This document shows, piece by piece, positions 44,699-53,982 of a stretch of 64,000 nt of DNA (the first letter of the stretch is position 1; every line of letters starts with the position of its first letter). The notes beneath the pieces are model-generated. The model did no database searches. It was not told the origin of the DNA and saw only the letters and a program-made list of their open reading frames with translations. A program made the position numbers and the translations under genes. The DNA lies in assembly GCA_903934295.1 (NCBI GenBank), contig CAIZNI010000066.1:85320-149319 (forward strand), given 5' to 3'. The stretch comes from an uncultured beta proteobacterium. Its GTDB lineage: Bacteria; Pseudomonadota; Gammaproteobacteria; Burkholderiales; Burkholderiaceae_E.

Positions 44699-45918
44699 AA
44701 CACACGACCATCTGGATTGCGCCGCGCAGCGTGGGCGAACGCTCGCTCGTCACCGATCCGGTGCTGCAGGTGCGGCTGGGCGGGCGCGCCGGGCAGTCGA
44801 CGGCGCTGCAGCGCTGCAGCCTCGAGGCCTTGCCGCCGGTGCGCTCGGCGGTGCTGGTGTTCGATGCGCGCGACGTGGCGCTGATGCGGGTGAAGGTGCC
44901 GCCGCTGAGCGGCGCGCGTCTGCTGCGCGCGCTGCCCAACATTCTCGAAGACCAACTGCTGCAGGATCCCCAGGCCTGCTCGTTCGTCCCGGGCCCCGCC
45001 CAGGGTGACGGCGAGCGGCTGGTGGCCGTCATCGACCGCTCGTGGTTCGAGTTCGTGATCGGCGCGCTGGAGCGGCGCGGCGTGCGCGTGCTGGCGGCAT
45101 GGCCGGGTCAGCTCGCCCAGCCGATCGAGCCGGGGTGCTGGTCGCTGTCCTGTCTGAACCAGTCGCTCGCGCTGCGTCTGTCGCCCACCGAAGGTCTGGG
45201 CTGGTTTGCCGGGGCCGAGTCGGCCGGGCGCACCGAGGCGCTGAGCGCGCTGTTCGAGACCGCGGTCTCGCTGATGCCCAAGCCGGCGCTGCTGCATGTG
45301 CGCATCGACGATCCGGCGTGGCAGCCCTGCATCGAGGAAGCCGCCCGCCAGGCCGGCCTCGCGGTGGACTTTCACGAACTGGCGCCTGATTTCGCCTGTC
45401 CGATCGACCTGCTGGCCGCCCGTCAGGGCAGTGTCGGGCGGCGCTGGCTGGCCGGTGTCGATTGGCGCGCCTGGCGGCTGCCGGCACTGCTGGCCGGCGC
45501 GACCGCAGCGGTGGCGGTCATCGGACTGAATCTGCACTGGGCGCAGCTCGCGCGCGAGCGAACGGAGTTGCGCCAGGCGATGGAAGCCGGTTTCCGCCAG
45601 GCCTTCCCCAAGGCGCAGGTGGTGGTCGATCCGCTGCTCCAGATGCGTCGCCAGACCGCCGAGTTGCGTCTGCGTGCCGGGCAGGACGGCCCCGAGGATT
45701 TTCTGCCGCTGTTGCTGCGTTTTACCCGGCTGATGGGGCCGGGCGCGGCGGATGCACTGGCGGCGCTCGATTATCGCGACGGGCGACTGAAGGTGCGCTG
45801 GCGGGCGGGCGCACTCGACCCCGCGCGGCGCGAAAGCCTGCGTCTGGCCTGTCAACGCGCCGGGCTGCGCCTGGAATTCGAGGGCGACACGCAGGCCCTG
45901 GTGTCGGTGGCGGGCTGA
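44680..45918 (+). CDS. gspL: type II secretion system protein GspL
   Basis: 412 residues. Cytoplasmic actin-like domain (LRALPNILEDQLLQDPQAC), one membrane helix at about 266-287, and a periplasmic ferredoxin-like domain ending the protein. GspL recruits the ATPase GspE to the inner-membrane platform. It overlaps gspK by 19 bases. Confidence 0.9.
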   Translation: MAAAALKHTTIWIAPRSVGERSLVTDPVLQVRLGGRAGQSTALQRCSLEALPPVRSAVLVFDARDVALMRVKVPPLSGARLLRALPNILEDQLLQDPQACSFVPGPAQGDGERLVAVIDRSWFEFVIGALERRGVRVLAAWPGQLAQPIEPGCWSLSCLNQSLALRLSPTEGLGWFAGAESAGRTEALSALFETAVSLMPKPALLHVRIDDPAWQPCIEEAARQAGLAVDFHELAPDFACPIDLLAARQGSVGRRWLAGVDWRAWRLPALLAGATAAVAVIGLNLHWAQLARERTELRQAMEAGFRQAFPKAQVVVDPLLQMRRQTAELRLRAGQDGPEDFLPLLLRFTRLMGPGAADALAALDYRDGRLKVRWRAGALDPARRESLRLACQRAGLRLEFEGDTQALVSVAG

Positions 45919-45922
45919 GCCG

Positions 45923-46426
45923 GTGCTGGAACGCGCGCTCCAATACTGGCGTTCGATCGCGCCGCGGGAACGGCGCCTGGTCGGGCTGGCCGCGCTGGTG
46001 CTGCTGCTGGCCGTTTTCTACCTGGGCCTGATCGAGCCGGCCTGGCAGGGCCGTCAGGCGCTGCAGCGCGAACTGCCGACGCTGCGTCAGCAATACGCCC
46101 AGATGGTCGCGCTCGGCGCCGAGGTCCGGCAGCTCGCCGCGGCCGTGCCCACCGGCACGAACCGGCCGCAGGCCTTGCGCGACTCTCTCGCGCAGTCGGT
46201 TCGGTCGGCGGGCCTTGAGCCGGCGTTGCAGAAGATCGAACTGAACGGCGAACTGATCGAACTGCGCTTCAAGGCGGTGGGCTACGCACAGTGGCTGGCC
46301 TGGATGGAAGGAGCGCTGCGGGAGACCCGCATGCGGGTGGCCGATGTGTCGGTGGTCCGTGAAGCGGACGCCGGCGTCGTCACCGTGCGGCTGGTGCTCG
46401 AAGCGCCGCGGCGCGAGGCGGGATGA
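45923..46426 (+). CDS. gspM: type II secretion system protein GspM
   Basis: 167 residues. Short cytoplasmic N-terminus with IAPRERRLVGL, one membrane helix (about 22-38), and a periplasmic domain with WLAWMEGALRETRMRVADVS, the GspM pattern. Partner of GspL. GTG start at 45923, 4 bases after the gspL stop. Confidence 0.88.
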   Translation: MLERALQYWRSIAPRERRLVGLAALVLLLAVFYLGLIEPAWQGRQALQRELPTLRQQYAQMVALGAEVRQLAAAVPTGTNRPQALRDSLAQSVRSAGLEPALQKIELNGELIELRFKAVGYAQWLAWMEGALRETRMRVADVSVVREADAGVVTVRLVLEAPRREAG

Positions 46427-46508
46427 GCGCGACGAGGGCGGCCGCGTGCGGCGGCGGGGCGTCTTGAGCGGGCCGGCGGGTCGGGTGCCGGGCGGCGGGC
46501 GCGCGGGC

Positions 46509-47270
46509 ATGCGTCTGGTGGCGCTGGCCATCGTCGGCCTGCTGACCGCGGTGGGCGTCGCGATGGCGAGCGCGCCCGCTTCCTGGGTCGACTTCGCGCT
46601 TCGGCAGCTGTCGCTGGACCGGGTGCGGCTGGCCGATGCGTCCGGGAGTCTCTGGCAGGGCGAAGGGCGCATCGTCTTGCTGGAGGGTGCGGCCGGATCC
46701 GAAGTCACCGAGGGTTTTGCGCTGCCCGGCGTGCTGCGCTGGGAACTGCGCCCGCTGCCGCTGGTGGCCGGCCTGGTCGATGCCGTGGTCTCGCTGCCCG
46801 GGATGGCGCAGCCGATCCGGGTCAACGGCTCGCTGGGGGAGTGGCGCATCGATGGGGGCACGCTCGAGCTGCCCTCGGCGCAGCTGTCCCGGCTGGGCTC
46901 TCCCTGGAACACCATTCAGCCGTCGGCGGCGCTGGGCCTGCGCTGGGAGGCGCTGACGATTCGCGCCGGCGTACCCGATGGCCGCATGACCATCGATCTG
47001 CGCGATGTCGCCTCGGCGATGACGCCGGTGCGACCGCTCGGCACCTACCGGGTCGATGTGCTGGCTGCCGGCGGTAAGGTCGATCTCACCCTGTCGACGC
47101 TGTCGGGCGCCTTGCGCCTGCAGGGGGGCGGACGCTGGGACCGACGGACGGGGCTGCGATTCGAAGCGCAGGCGCAGGCCGAAGGACAGGATCGTGCGAG
47201 ACTGCAGTCCTTGCTGGGACTGATCGGGCGTCGCGATGGAGACCGGACAGTGATCAGGATCGGGGGATAA
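46509..47270 (+). CDS. gspN: type II secretion system protein GspN
   Basis: 253 residues with an N-terminal membrane helix (MRLVALAIVGLLTAVGVAMA) and a GspN-like periplasmic region (RLADASGSLWQGEGRIVL, LRWELRPLPLVAG). ATG 46509 gives the helix directly at the N-terminus; GTG 46446 with GAGGG upstream would add 21 residues. The start is therefore uncertain. Confidence 0.82.
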   Translation: MRLVALAIVGLLTAVGVAMASAPASWVDFALRQLSLDRVRLADASGSLWQGEGRIVLLEGAAGSEVTEGFALPGVLRWELRPLPLVAGLVDAVVSLPGMAQPIRVNGSLGEWRIDGGTLELPSAQLSRLGSPWNTIQPSAALGLRWEALTIRAGVPDGRMTIDLRDVASAMTPVRPLGTYRVDVLAAGGKVDLTLSTLSGALRLQGGGRWDRRTGLRFEAQAQAEGQDRARLQSLLGLIGRRDGDRTVIRIGG

Positions 47271-47274
47271 GCGA

Positions 47275-49641
47275 GTGCGAAGTTCTGTGGTCGTGTCATC
47301 GGGCAGGGCGGATGGGCCGCGGGTCAAGCGGCTTGCCGGCGCCGTGGCGCTGGTTCTGCTGGCCTGGACCGGCCCGCTGCCGCCCGGGCGCGAGGCGCGG
47401 GCGGCCGGTCCGACGCCCGCCGCCGCCCCGGCTGGCGCCTCTCCGGCAGCGGCCGCGAGTCCCGGCAACCCCAACAGCATCACCCTGAATTTTCGCGATG
47501 CGGAAGTCGACACCGTGATCGGCGCCTTCGGGCACCTGCTCAATCGCACCTTCATCATCGACCCGCGGGTGCGCGGCAAGATCACGCTGGAGACGCCCAA
47601 GCCGGTGTCGCGCAGCCAGGCCTATGCGCTTTTGCAGTCGCAGCTGCGCCTTCAGGGGTTCGCGATCGTTGAGTCGGGTGATCTGGCGCGGGTGGTGCCC
47701 GAGGCCGACGCCAAGCTGCAGGACGGCCCGGTGGGCCTGGGGCGCGACACGCTCCCGCGCGGCGAGCAGATCGTCACCCAGATCTTCCGGCTGAACTACG
47801 AGTCGGCCTCGAATCTGGTGCCGGTGCTGCGTCCCCTCATTTCCGCCAACAACACCATCTCCGCCTACACCAGCAACAACTCGCTGGTCATCACCGACTA
47901 CGCGGCCAACCTGCAGCGGCTGGCCAAGATCATCGCCACGCTGGACAGCCCGTCGACCAGCGAGGTCGAGGTGATCCCGATCCGTCATGCGCTGGCTGCC
48001 GATCTCTCGGTGTCGGTGTCGCGCCTGCTCGACGACACGCAGCGTGCCGGCGCCGGCGCGCAGGTCGACCCCGGGCAGCGGATCACGGTGCTGGCCGACC
48101 CGCGGATCAACGCGCTGATGATCCGCGCGGCCAGCCCGGCCAAGCTGAACCTGGCCAAGAGCCTGATCTCCCGGCTCGACCAGCCGAGCAAGCAGCCGGG
48201 CAACATTCATGTGGTGTACCTGCGCAACGCCGAAGCCGGGCGGCTGGTGCAGGTGCTGCGCAGCGTGCTGTCGGGCGGTGATTCCGGCGCACCCGGCACG
48301 CTCGGGCAGGGCGTCTCGGCCCTGAGCCAGACGACGCCGGGGCAGGGCGCCGCGGCCGGTGCCGCCGGTGCCCAGGCCACGCCTGGCGCCAGCGCGCTCA
48401 CCCCGTCGGCCGGCACGGCCGGCGGCTCCGCGGTCAATGTGGGGGGCGTGATCATCGCGGCCGACTCGTCGACCAACTCGCTCATCATCACCGCACCCGA
48501 TCCGGTCTACCGCAATCTGCGCGCGGTCATCGACCAACTCGACACCCGCCGGGTGCAGGTCTTCATCGAATCGCTGATTGTCGAGGTCAGCGCCGAAAAG
48601 GCGGCCGAACTCGGCATCCAGTGGCAGTTCCTCTCACAGGGCTCGGGTACCGGATCGTCGGTGGTGGGCGGCACCAACCTGCCGGCGCGCTCCTCGGGCA
48701 GCAATATCCTCGACGCCACCGCCAACATCCTGGCGCTCGGACAGGGCCTGAACATCGGCCTGATCCGCCCCGGGTCGGTGGTCGGCAATCCGTCGTCCAC
48801 CAGTGGGGTCTCGCCGATCAACCTGGGGCTGCTCGCACGGGCGCTGGAAAGCGGTGCCAATGCCAACATCCTGGCGACACCGAACCTGCTGACCCTCGAC
48901 AACGAGGAGGCGCGGATCATCATCGGCCAGAACGTGCCCTTCATCACCGGCCAGTTCAGTGCGGCCGGCACTTCCGGCGCGGCGGTCAATCCCTTCCAGA
49001 CCATCGAGCGGCGCGACGTCGGCACCACGCTGCGGGTGCGCCCGCAGGTGTCCGAGGCCGGCACGGTGAAGCTCCAGATCTTCCAGGAGGTCTCCAACGT
49101 CCAGGACCGCACCTTGTCGGCAGGCCTGATCACCAACCGCCGGGCGATCGAGTCCAACGTGCTGGTCGACGACGGCCAGATTGTGGTGCTGGGCGGGCTG
49201 ATCGAGGAGCGGGTCGAGGGCGGCACGAGCAAGGTGCCGGGGCTGGGCGACCTGCCGTTCGTGGGCCAGATGTTCCGCTACGACTCGCGCAAGCGGGTCA
49301 AGACCAACCTGCTGGTGTTCCTGCGCCCGGTGGTGGTGCGTGATGCCGGCGCAGCCCACAGCGTGACGGCCGACCGCTACGACTACATCCGTGGCCTGCA
49401 GGGTGACTCGCGGCTGGCGCCGCACTGGCTGCTGCCCGATTTCCCGCCGTCCGATCTGCCGCTCATGCCCAAACCGCCGGGCAGCGCGGCGGGCATGATC
49501 CCGAAAGTGCTTCGCGAAGGTCCCGCCAGCCTGTCGCCGGACATCGATGCAGCGTCCCGGCTGCCGGCCCGTGCGCCCGCGCCTGCGGCGGTGCCCGCGC
49601 CGGCCGTCGCGCCGGCCCCCGCGCCAGCCCCCAGACCCTGA
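47275..49641 (+). CDS. gspD: type II secretion outer-membrane secretin GspD
   Basis: 788 residues. Signal peptide with likely cleavage after AREARA-like sequence near residue 43. N0 domain (ITLNFRDAEVDTVIGAFGHL), then N1-N3 domains with EVEVIPIRHALAADLS, and the secretin core with NIGLIRPG, ATPNLLTLDNEEARIIIGQN and VDDGQIVVLGGLIEE. The tail is Pro/Ala-rich. No lipobox is seen. It forms the outer-membrane channel. GTG start at 47275, just after gspN. Confidence 0.95.
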   Translation: MRSSVVVSSGRADGPRVKRLAGAVALVLLAWTGPLPPGREARAAGPTPAAAPAGASPAAAASPGNPNSITLNFRDAEVDTVIGAFGHLLNRTFIIDPRVRGKITLETPKPVSRSQAYALLQSQLRLQGFAIVESGDLARVVPEADAKLQDGPVGLGRDTLPRGEQIVTQIFRLNYESASNLVPVLRPLISANNTISAYTSNNSLVITDYAANLQRLAKIIATLDSPSTSEVEVIPIRHALAADLSVSVSRLLDDTQRAGAGAQVDPGQRITVLADPRINALMIRAASPAKLNLAKSLISRLDQPSKQPGNIHVVYLRNAEAGRLVQVLRSVLSGGDSGAPGTLGQGVSALSQTTPGQGAAAGAAGAQATPGASALTPSAGTAGGSAVNVGGVIIAADSSTNSLIITAPDPVYRNLRAVIDQLDTRRVQVFIESLIVEVSAEKAAELGIQWQFLSQGSGTGSSVVGGTNLPARSSGSNILDATANILALGQGLNIGLIRPGSVVGNPSSTSGVSPINLGLLARALESGANANILATPNLLTLDNEEARIIIGQNVPFITGQFSAAGTSGAAVNPFQTIERRDVGTTLRVRPQVSEAGTVKLQIFQEVSNVQDRTLSAGLITNRRAIESNVLVDDGQIVVLGGLIEERVEGGTSKVPGLGDLPFVGQMFRYDSRKRVKTNLLVFLRPVVVRDAGAAHSVTADRYDYIRGLQGDSRLAPHWLLPDFPPSDLPLMPKPPGSAAGMIPKVLREGPASLSPDIDAASRLPARAPAPAAVPAPAVAPAPAPAPRP

Positions 49642-49660
49642 CGAGCGAGGATCGCGCCCC

Positions 49661-51100
49661 ATGGCCAGCGTCTCACCGGCTCGCTATGTGCCCTATGGAT
49701 TTGCCCGCCACTTCGATGTCCTGGTGGCCGGGCAGTCGGGTGACGCGATCGAGGTCTGGATCAGTCCGCGCACGCCGGTGAGCGCGCTGACCGAACTGTC
49801 GCGGGCGCTGCCTTATCGCCTGGTCACGGTGCGCAAGGATGCGTCCGAACTCGCCGGGGCGATCTCGCGCGCCTACGCGCAGCAGGAGGGCTCGGCCGCC
49901 TCGGTGGTCGACGAGGTCGAGAGCGATCTGGACCTGTCCCGGGTGATGCAGGACCTGCCGCGCATCGAGGACCTGCTCGAAACCGAGGACGATGCGCCGA
50001 TCATCCGCATGATCAACGCGCTGCTGACGCAGGCCAGCCGCGACGGCGCCTCCGACATCCATGTCGAGCCCTTCGAGACCTATTCGACGGTGCGCTTCCG
50101 GGTCGATGGAACGCTGCGCGACGTGGTGCGTCCGCGGCGCGAACTGCACGCGGCGCTGGTCTCGCGGATCAAGATCCTGGCGCAGCTCGACATCGCCGAG
50201 AAGCGGCTGCCGCAGGATGGGCGGATCGCGCTGCGCATCGGCGGGCGCCCGATCGATGTGCGGGTGTCCACCCTGCCCACCGGCCATGGCGAGCGCGCGG
50301 TGCTGCGTCTGCTCGACAAGGAGGCGGGGCGTCTCGATCTGGCCCGGCTGGGGATGAGCGAGGCCGCGCTGGCCCGGTTCGACCGTCTGGTGCGCCAGCC
50401 CCACGGGATCGTCCTGGTGACCGGACCGACCGGATCGGGCAAGACCACCACCCTTTATTCCGCACTGGCGCGGCTCGATTCCACCACCACCAACATTCTG
50501 ACGGTGGAAGACCCGATCGAGTACGACCTCGAAGGCATCGGCCAGACCCAGGTCAACGCGCGCATCGACATGAGCTTCGCCAAGGCGCTGCGCTCGATCC
50601 TGCGGCAGGATCCCGACGTGATCATGATCGGCGAGATCCGCGATCTCGAAACCGCGCAGATCGCGGTGCAGGCTTCGCTCACCGGACACCTGGTGCTGGC
50701 CACCCTGCACACCAATGACTCCGTCTCGGCGGTGACCCGGCTGATCGACATGGGCGTCGAGCCCTTTCTGCTGTCCTCCTCGCTGCTGGGCGTGGTCGCG
50801 CAGCGCCTGGTGCGCAAGCTGTGCCTGCAATGCCGCCAGCCCGACCCGGTGGCCGGCGGCTGGCGCGCAGTCGGCTGCCTGGCCTGCAACCGCAGCGGCT
50901 TCACCGGGCGCACCGGCGTGTACGAGCTGATGGTGGTCGACGATGCGCTGCGCGGCCTGATTCATCGCAACGCGCCCGAATCGGAGATGCGCCTGGCGGC
51001 GGCCGCCGGCGGCATGGTCTCGATGCGCGACGATGGCCAGCGCTGGGTCGACACCGGCGCCACTTCGCTGGACGAAGTGGTTCGCGTCACCCGCGACTGA
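49661..51100 (+). CDS. gspE: type II secretion ATPase GspE
   Basis: 479 residues. N-terminal GspL-binding region, Walker A in GPTGSGKTTTLYSAL (about residue 255), Asp box RQDPDVIMIGEIRD, His box HLVLATLHTNDS and the zinc-binding CLQCRQP...GCLACNRSGFTGR cluster near 387-415. It drives pseudopilus assembly. ATG 49661 is preferred because the frame upstream is inside gspD; GAGCGAGG lies upstream. Confidence 0.97.
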   Translation: MASVSPARYVPYGFARHFDVLVAGQSGDAIEVWISPRTPVSALTELSRALPYRLVTVRKDASELAGAISRAYAQQEGSAASVVDEVESDLDLSRVMQDLPRIEDLLETEDDAPIIRMINALLTQASRDGASDIHVEPFETYSTVRFRVDGTLRDVVRPRRELHAALVSRIKILAQLDIAEKRLPQDGRIALRIGGRPIDVRVSTLPTGHGERAVLRLLDKEAGRLDLARLGMSEAALARFDRLVRQPHGIVLVTGPTGSGKTTTLYSALARLDSTTTNILTVEDPIEYDLEGIGQTQVNARIDMSFAKALRSILRQDPDVIMIGEIRDLETAQIAVQASLTGHLVLATLHTNDSVSAVTRLIDMGVEPFLLSSSLLGVVAQRLVRKLCLQCRQPDPVAGGWRAVGCLACNRSGFTGRTGVYELMVVDDALRGLIHRNAPESEMRLAAAAGGMVSMRDDGQRWVDTGATSLDEVVRVTRD

Positions 51101-52308
51101 TGCCGGCCTTCCGCTTCGAGGCGGCCGATGCGGCCGGTGACATCGACAAGGGTGTTCTCGATGCCGAGTCGGCGCGCCATGCGCGCAGCCTGCTGCGCGA
51201 GCGCGGGCTGGTGCCGCTGGAGATCACCGCGGTCAGCTTCACCCCCGGCGCGGTGCAGGGTGCGCTGAGGGGGCGACTGCGTTCGAGCGAACTGACATTG
51301 GCCACGCGCCAGCTCGCCAGCCTGCTGGCGGCGCGCCTGCCGCTGGAACGGGCGCTGGGTGCGGTGGTCGAGCAGGCCGAGCGACCGGCGATGCGCGACC
51401 GTTTTGCGGCGGTGCGCAGCGAGGTGGTGTCGGGCCAGACCTTCAGCCAGGCGCTGTCGCGCTATCCGCGTGATTTTCCCGACATCTATCGCTCGCTGGT
51501 GGCTGCCGGCGAAGCCTCGGGCGACCTGTCGACCGTGATGTCGCGGCTGGCCGACTATGTCGAGGCGCGCAGCGCGCTTGCGCAGCGGGTCGGGCTGGCG
51601 TTCACCTATCCGGCGATCGTGACGCTGGTGGCCGTCGGGGTCATCACCGCGCTGCTCGCCTATGTGGTGCCGCAAGTGATCGGGGTGTTTGCCCAGACGC
51701 GCCAGAAGCTGCCCTTCCTCACGCTCGCGCTGATCGCCCTGTCGGATTTCGTTCGCCACTGGGGCTGGGCGGTGGTGCTGGCCATGGTGGCCGGCGGGTT
51801 CGGCTTGCGCGTGGCGCTGCGCGCCCCCAGCTTCCGGCTCGCCTGGGATGCCCGGATGCTGCGCTTGCCGCTGATCGGTCGGCTGGTGCGCGGCGTGAAC
51901 ACCGCGCGCTTCGCCTCGACGCTGGGCATCCTGTCGGCCAGCGGCGTGCCGCTGATCCGCGCCCTCGAGGCCGGGGCGCAGACGCTGGGCAACGAAGCGC
52001 TGCGGGCCAATGTGGTCGATGCGATCGCCCGGGTGCGCGAAGGGGCGCCCCTGTCGCGCGCGCTGGCGGCGGGCGGGCAGTTTCCGCCGATGATGGTGCA
52101 CATGATCGCCAGCGGCGAGGCCACCGGCAACCTGTCCGAGATGCTCGAGCGCACCGCGGCCACCCTGTCGGGCGAGACCGAGCGTCGCGCCATGGCGCTC
52201 ACCGGCATCCTTGAGCCGGCGCTGATCCTGATCATGGGCGGGGTGGTGCTGATGATCGTGCTGGCGGTTTTGCTGCCTATCATCGAGATCAATCAACTGG
52301 TGCGCTGA
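51100..52308 (+). CDS. gspF: type II secretion inner-membrane protein GspF
   Basis: 402 residues. Two repeated GspF domains (LATRQLASLLAARLPLERAL and TARFASTLGILSASGVPLIR) separated by membrane helices, ending with a C-terminal helix. It starts on the last base of the gspE stop. Last gene of the gsp cluster; no prepilin peptidase follows. Confidence 0.96.
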   Translation: MPAFRFEAADAAGDIDKGVLDAESARHARSLLRERGLVPLEITAVSFTPGAVQGALRGRLRSSELTLATRQLASLLAARLPLERALGAVVEQAERPAMRDRFAAVRSEVVSGQTFSQALSRYPRDFPDIYRSLVAAGEASGDLSTVMSRLADYVEARSALAQRVGLAFTYPAIVTLVAVGVITALLAYVVPQVIGVFAQTRQKLPFLTLALIALSDFVRHWGWAVVLAMVAGGFGLRVALRAPSFRLAWDARMLRLPLIGRLVRGVNTARFASTLGILSASGVPLIRALEAGAQTLGNEALRANVVDAIARVREGAPLSRALAAGGQFPPMMVHMIASGEATGNLSEMLERTAATLSGETERRAMALTGILEPALILIMGGVVLMIVLAVLLPIIEINQLVR

Positions 52309-52370
52309 CCCGTGCCGGGCGGACCGCTCGGCGCGCCGATCCCTTCACCTCCCAGGCAGGTGGCGAAATC

Positions 52371-52868
52371 ATGTGGTTCTTTCGATTGCGCCGGATGTTC
52401 CGGGTGGCCGGGCGGGATGCGCTGATCCTGTTCTTCGCGATTCGCGATCCGCGCACGCCGCGCGGGCTCAAGGTGGCCTCGGCGGCGGCGCTGGCCTGGA
52501 TACTGAGTCCGATCGATCCGCTGCCCGACATCCCGCTGATCGGCTGGGTCGACGATCTGCTGGTCTTGTCGGTGGGCCTGCCGCTGCTGTTGCGCCGCCT
52601 GCCGGACGCGGTGCGCGAGCAGGCCGAAGGTCGGGCCGACCGCTTCATCGCCGCCTGGTGGCCGGCGCGCAAGCCGGTGGCGAGTGGCGAGCCAGAGGAG
52701 GCGCCAGCCACGGTGGCGCAGGGTCTGTCGGGTGCGGCGAAGGCGCCGCGGGCCAAGCGTGCGCGGACGAGCGGGGCACCGGCGAAGTCACCGGCGAAGT
52801 CACCGGCGAAGGCACCGGCGAAGGCACCGGCGAAGGCACCGGCGAAGACCCCCCGGCGCCCGGTCTGA
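52371..52868 (+). CDS. DUF1232 (YkvA family) protein with histone H1-like tail
   Basis: 165 residues. Residues about 1-80 are the YkvA/DUF1232 domain (LKVASAAALAWILSPIDPLPDI and GWVDDLLVLSVGLPLLL), a membrane-associated domain of unknown function. The last 45 residues are Lys/Ala/Pro repeats (SPAKSPAKAPAKAPAK), positively charged and histone H1-like, encoded by 12-base repeats. No function can be given. It is convergent with the CrtC-like gene, 4 bases apart. Confidence 0.8.
   Translation: MWFFRLRRMFRVAGRDALILFFAIRDPRTPRGLKVASAAALAWILSPIDPLPDIPLIGWVDDLLVLSVGLPLLLRRLPDAVREQAEGRADRFIAAWWPARKPVASGEPEEAPATVAQGLSGAAKAPRAKRARTSGAPAKSPAKSPAKAPAKAPAKAPAKTPRRPV
52779..52850 (+). repeat. 12-base tandem repeat, 6 copies
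   Basis: Six units of CCGGCGAAGTCA or CCGGCGAAGGCA (the last ends GACC) encode PAKS/PAKA/PAKT. They lie in frame at the 3' end of the DUF1232 gene. Confidence 0.9.
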
Positions 52869-52872
52869 GCGC

Positions 52873-53982
52873 TCAGAGCCGCAGCGGCGCCGCGTAGCCG
52901 GTCAGTTCCAGATAACCACGGCCGACCGGTCGACCCTGCTCGGTCACCCGAACCGCGCCTTCCCAGTAAAAGCCGCCCGTGCTCGCACGGGCATCGATTT
53001 CCTGGTCATCGAAAACCGGCGACAGGTCGAGCTGGCGGCCGGACACGCTCACCCGCATCGCGACCGGGTATTGCGCGGCGCTGCGTGGCGAGCGCCACCG
53101 GCGCAGCGCCTCGAACACCGGTGTCGGCGCGGACGGTTCGCCCGTCAGCCAGCGCGCGTGCGACCAGAGCGTGGCGCCCGTTCGCGTGCGGATCCGGAAG
53201 GCCATCAGCGCGCTGCCGTCGTCCAGGTTCAGACCGACCCAGTCCCAGCCCACGGCTTGTGGATCGAGCACCTCGCTGGACCATTCATGATCGAGCCACG
53301 CGCGTCCGGTGCGCACCGGCACACGCTGTCCGTCCAGTCGGATCTCCCCGCTCACCCCCATCTGCGGGCGGCTGTAGTAGTAGCTCGCCTGGGCGGGGTT
53401 GGGTCCCTTGCGGGAGAACCCGGCATCGCCCTGCAGTCGCGGCGGCGCGCCGGGCTCGAAGACGAGATCGAGGGCAAAGTCACGCGCCCCGATCCGGGCC
53501 CGGTAACGGTCGCCCTCGTCGCGGGTCAGCTCCCAGCCCTGCAGGACCAGCCGGGTGTCGCCGGTGGCCGCCTGCACCGCGCCAAAGCCCATTCGGGCGG
53601 CGCGCTGGTCGTGACGCAGCCGGCCGTCGGGCGGGTTGGCGAGTGCCGCGTGCGCCAGCAGCAGCTGGGTCGGCGCGAATCGGCTCGGGTTGGCCGGATC
53701 ATGACCGGTCCGGCTGCGAAAGAAAGTGATCTGGACGCCGAGACCCGGGTTGTCCGAACCGGCGCCGGTGCCCGTGCTGCCCGCGGTGTCGAGCCAGCCG
53801 GTGATGTACCACCACTCGGTGCGAAATTGCGGGTGCGCACCGTGATCGGCGGGGAATCGCAGCCGGTAGCCGGGGACCACCGGTGCGAAGTCGGGCAGGG
53901 CGGCGGCGGCTGCACGCCACCCCGGCAGCCAGGCGGCCATCGACGCCGCCGCCCGGGCGAGCCATTGCCGGCGCAGGCGCAT
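52873..53982 (-). CDS. CrtC/AttH-type lipocalin-like hydrolase
   Basis: 369 residues with an Arg-rich, Tat-like or Sec signal at the N-terminus (MRLRRQWLARAAASMAAWL). The body is the AttH/CrtC lipocalin-like domain: PQFRTEWWYITGWLD, YYYSRPQMGVSGEI and AWLDHEWSSEVLDP, then GWDWVGLNLDDGSALMAF. It overlaps the upstream permease stop codon (TGATG); GTG 53985 is an alternative start. These proteins commonly accompany FtsX-type ABC exporters. The substrate is unknown. Confidence 0.85.
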   Translation of the reverse strand: MRLRRQWLARAAASMAAWLPGWRAAAAALPDFAPVVPGYRLRFPADHGAHPQFRTEWWYITGWLDTAGSTGTGAGSDNPGLGVQITFFRSRTGHDPANPSRFAPTQLLLAHAALANPPDGRLRHDQRAARMGFGAVQAATGDTRLVLQGWELTRDEGDRYRARIGARDFALDLVFEPGAPPRLQGDAGFSRKGPNPAQASYYYSRPQMGVSGEIRLDGQRVPVRTGRAWLDHEWSSEVLDPQAVGWDWVGLNLDDGSALMAFRIRTRTGATLWSHARWLTGEPSAPTPVFEALRRWRSPRSAAQYPVAMRVSVSGRQLDLSPVFDDQEIDARASTGGFYWEGAVRVTEQGRPVGRGYLELTGYAAPLRL

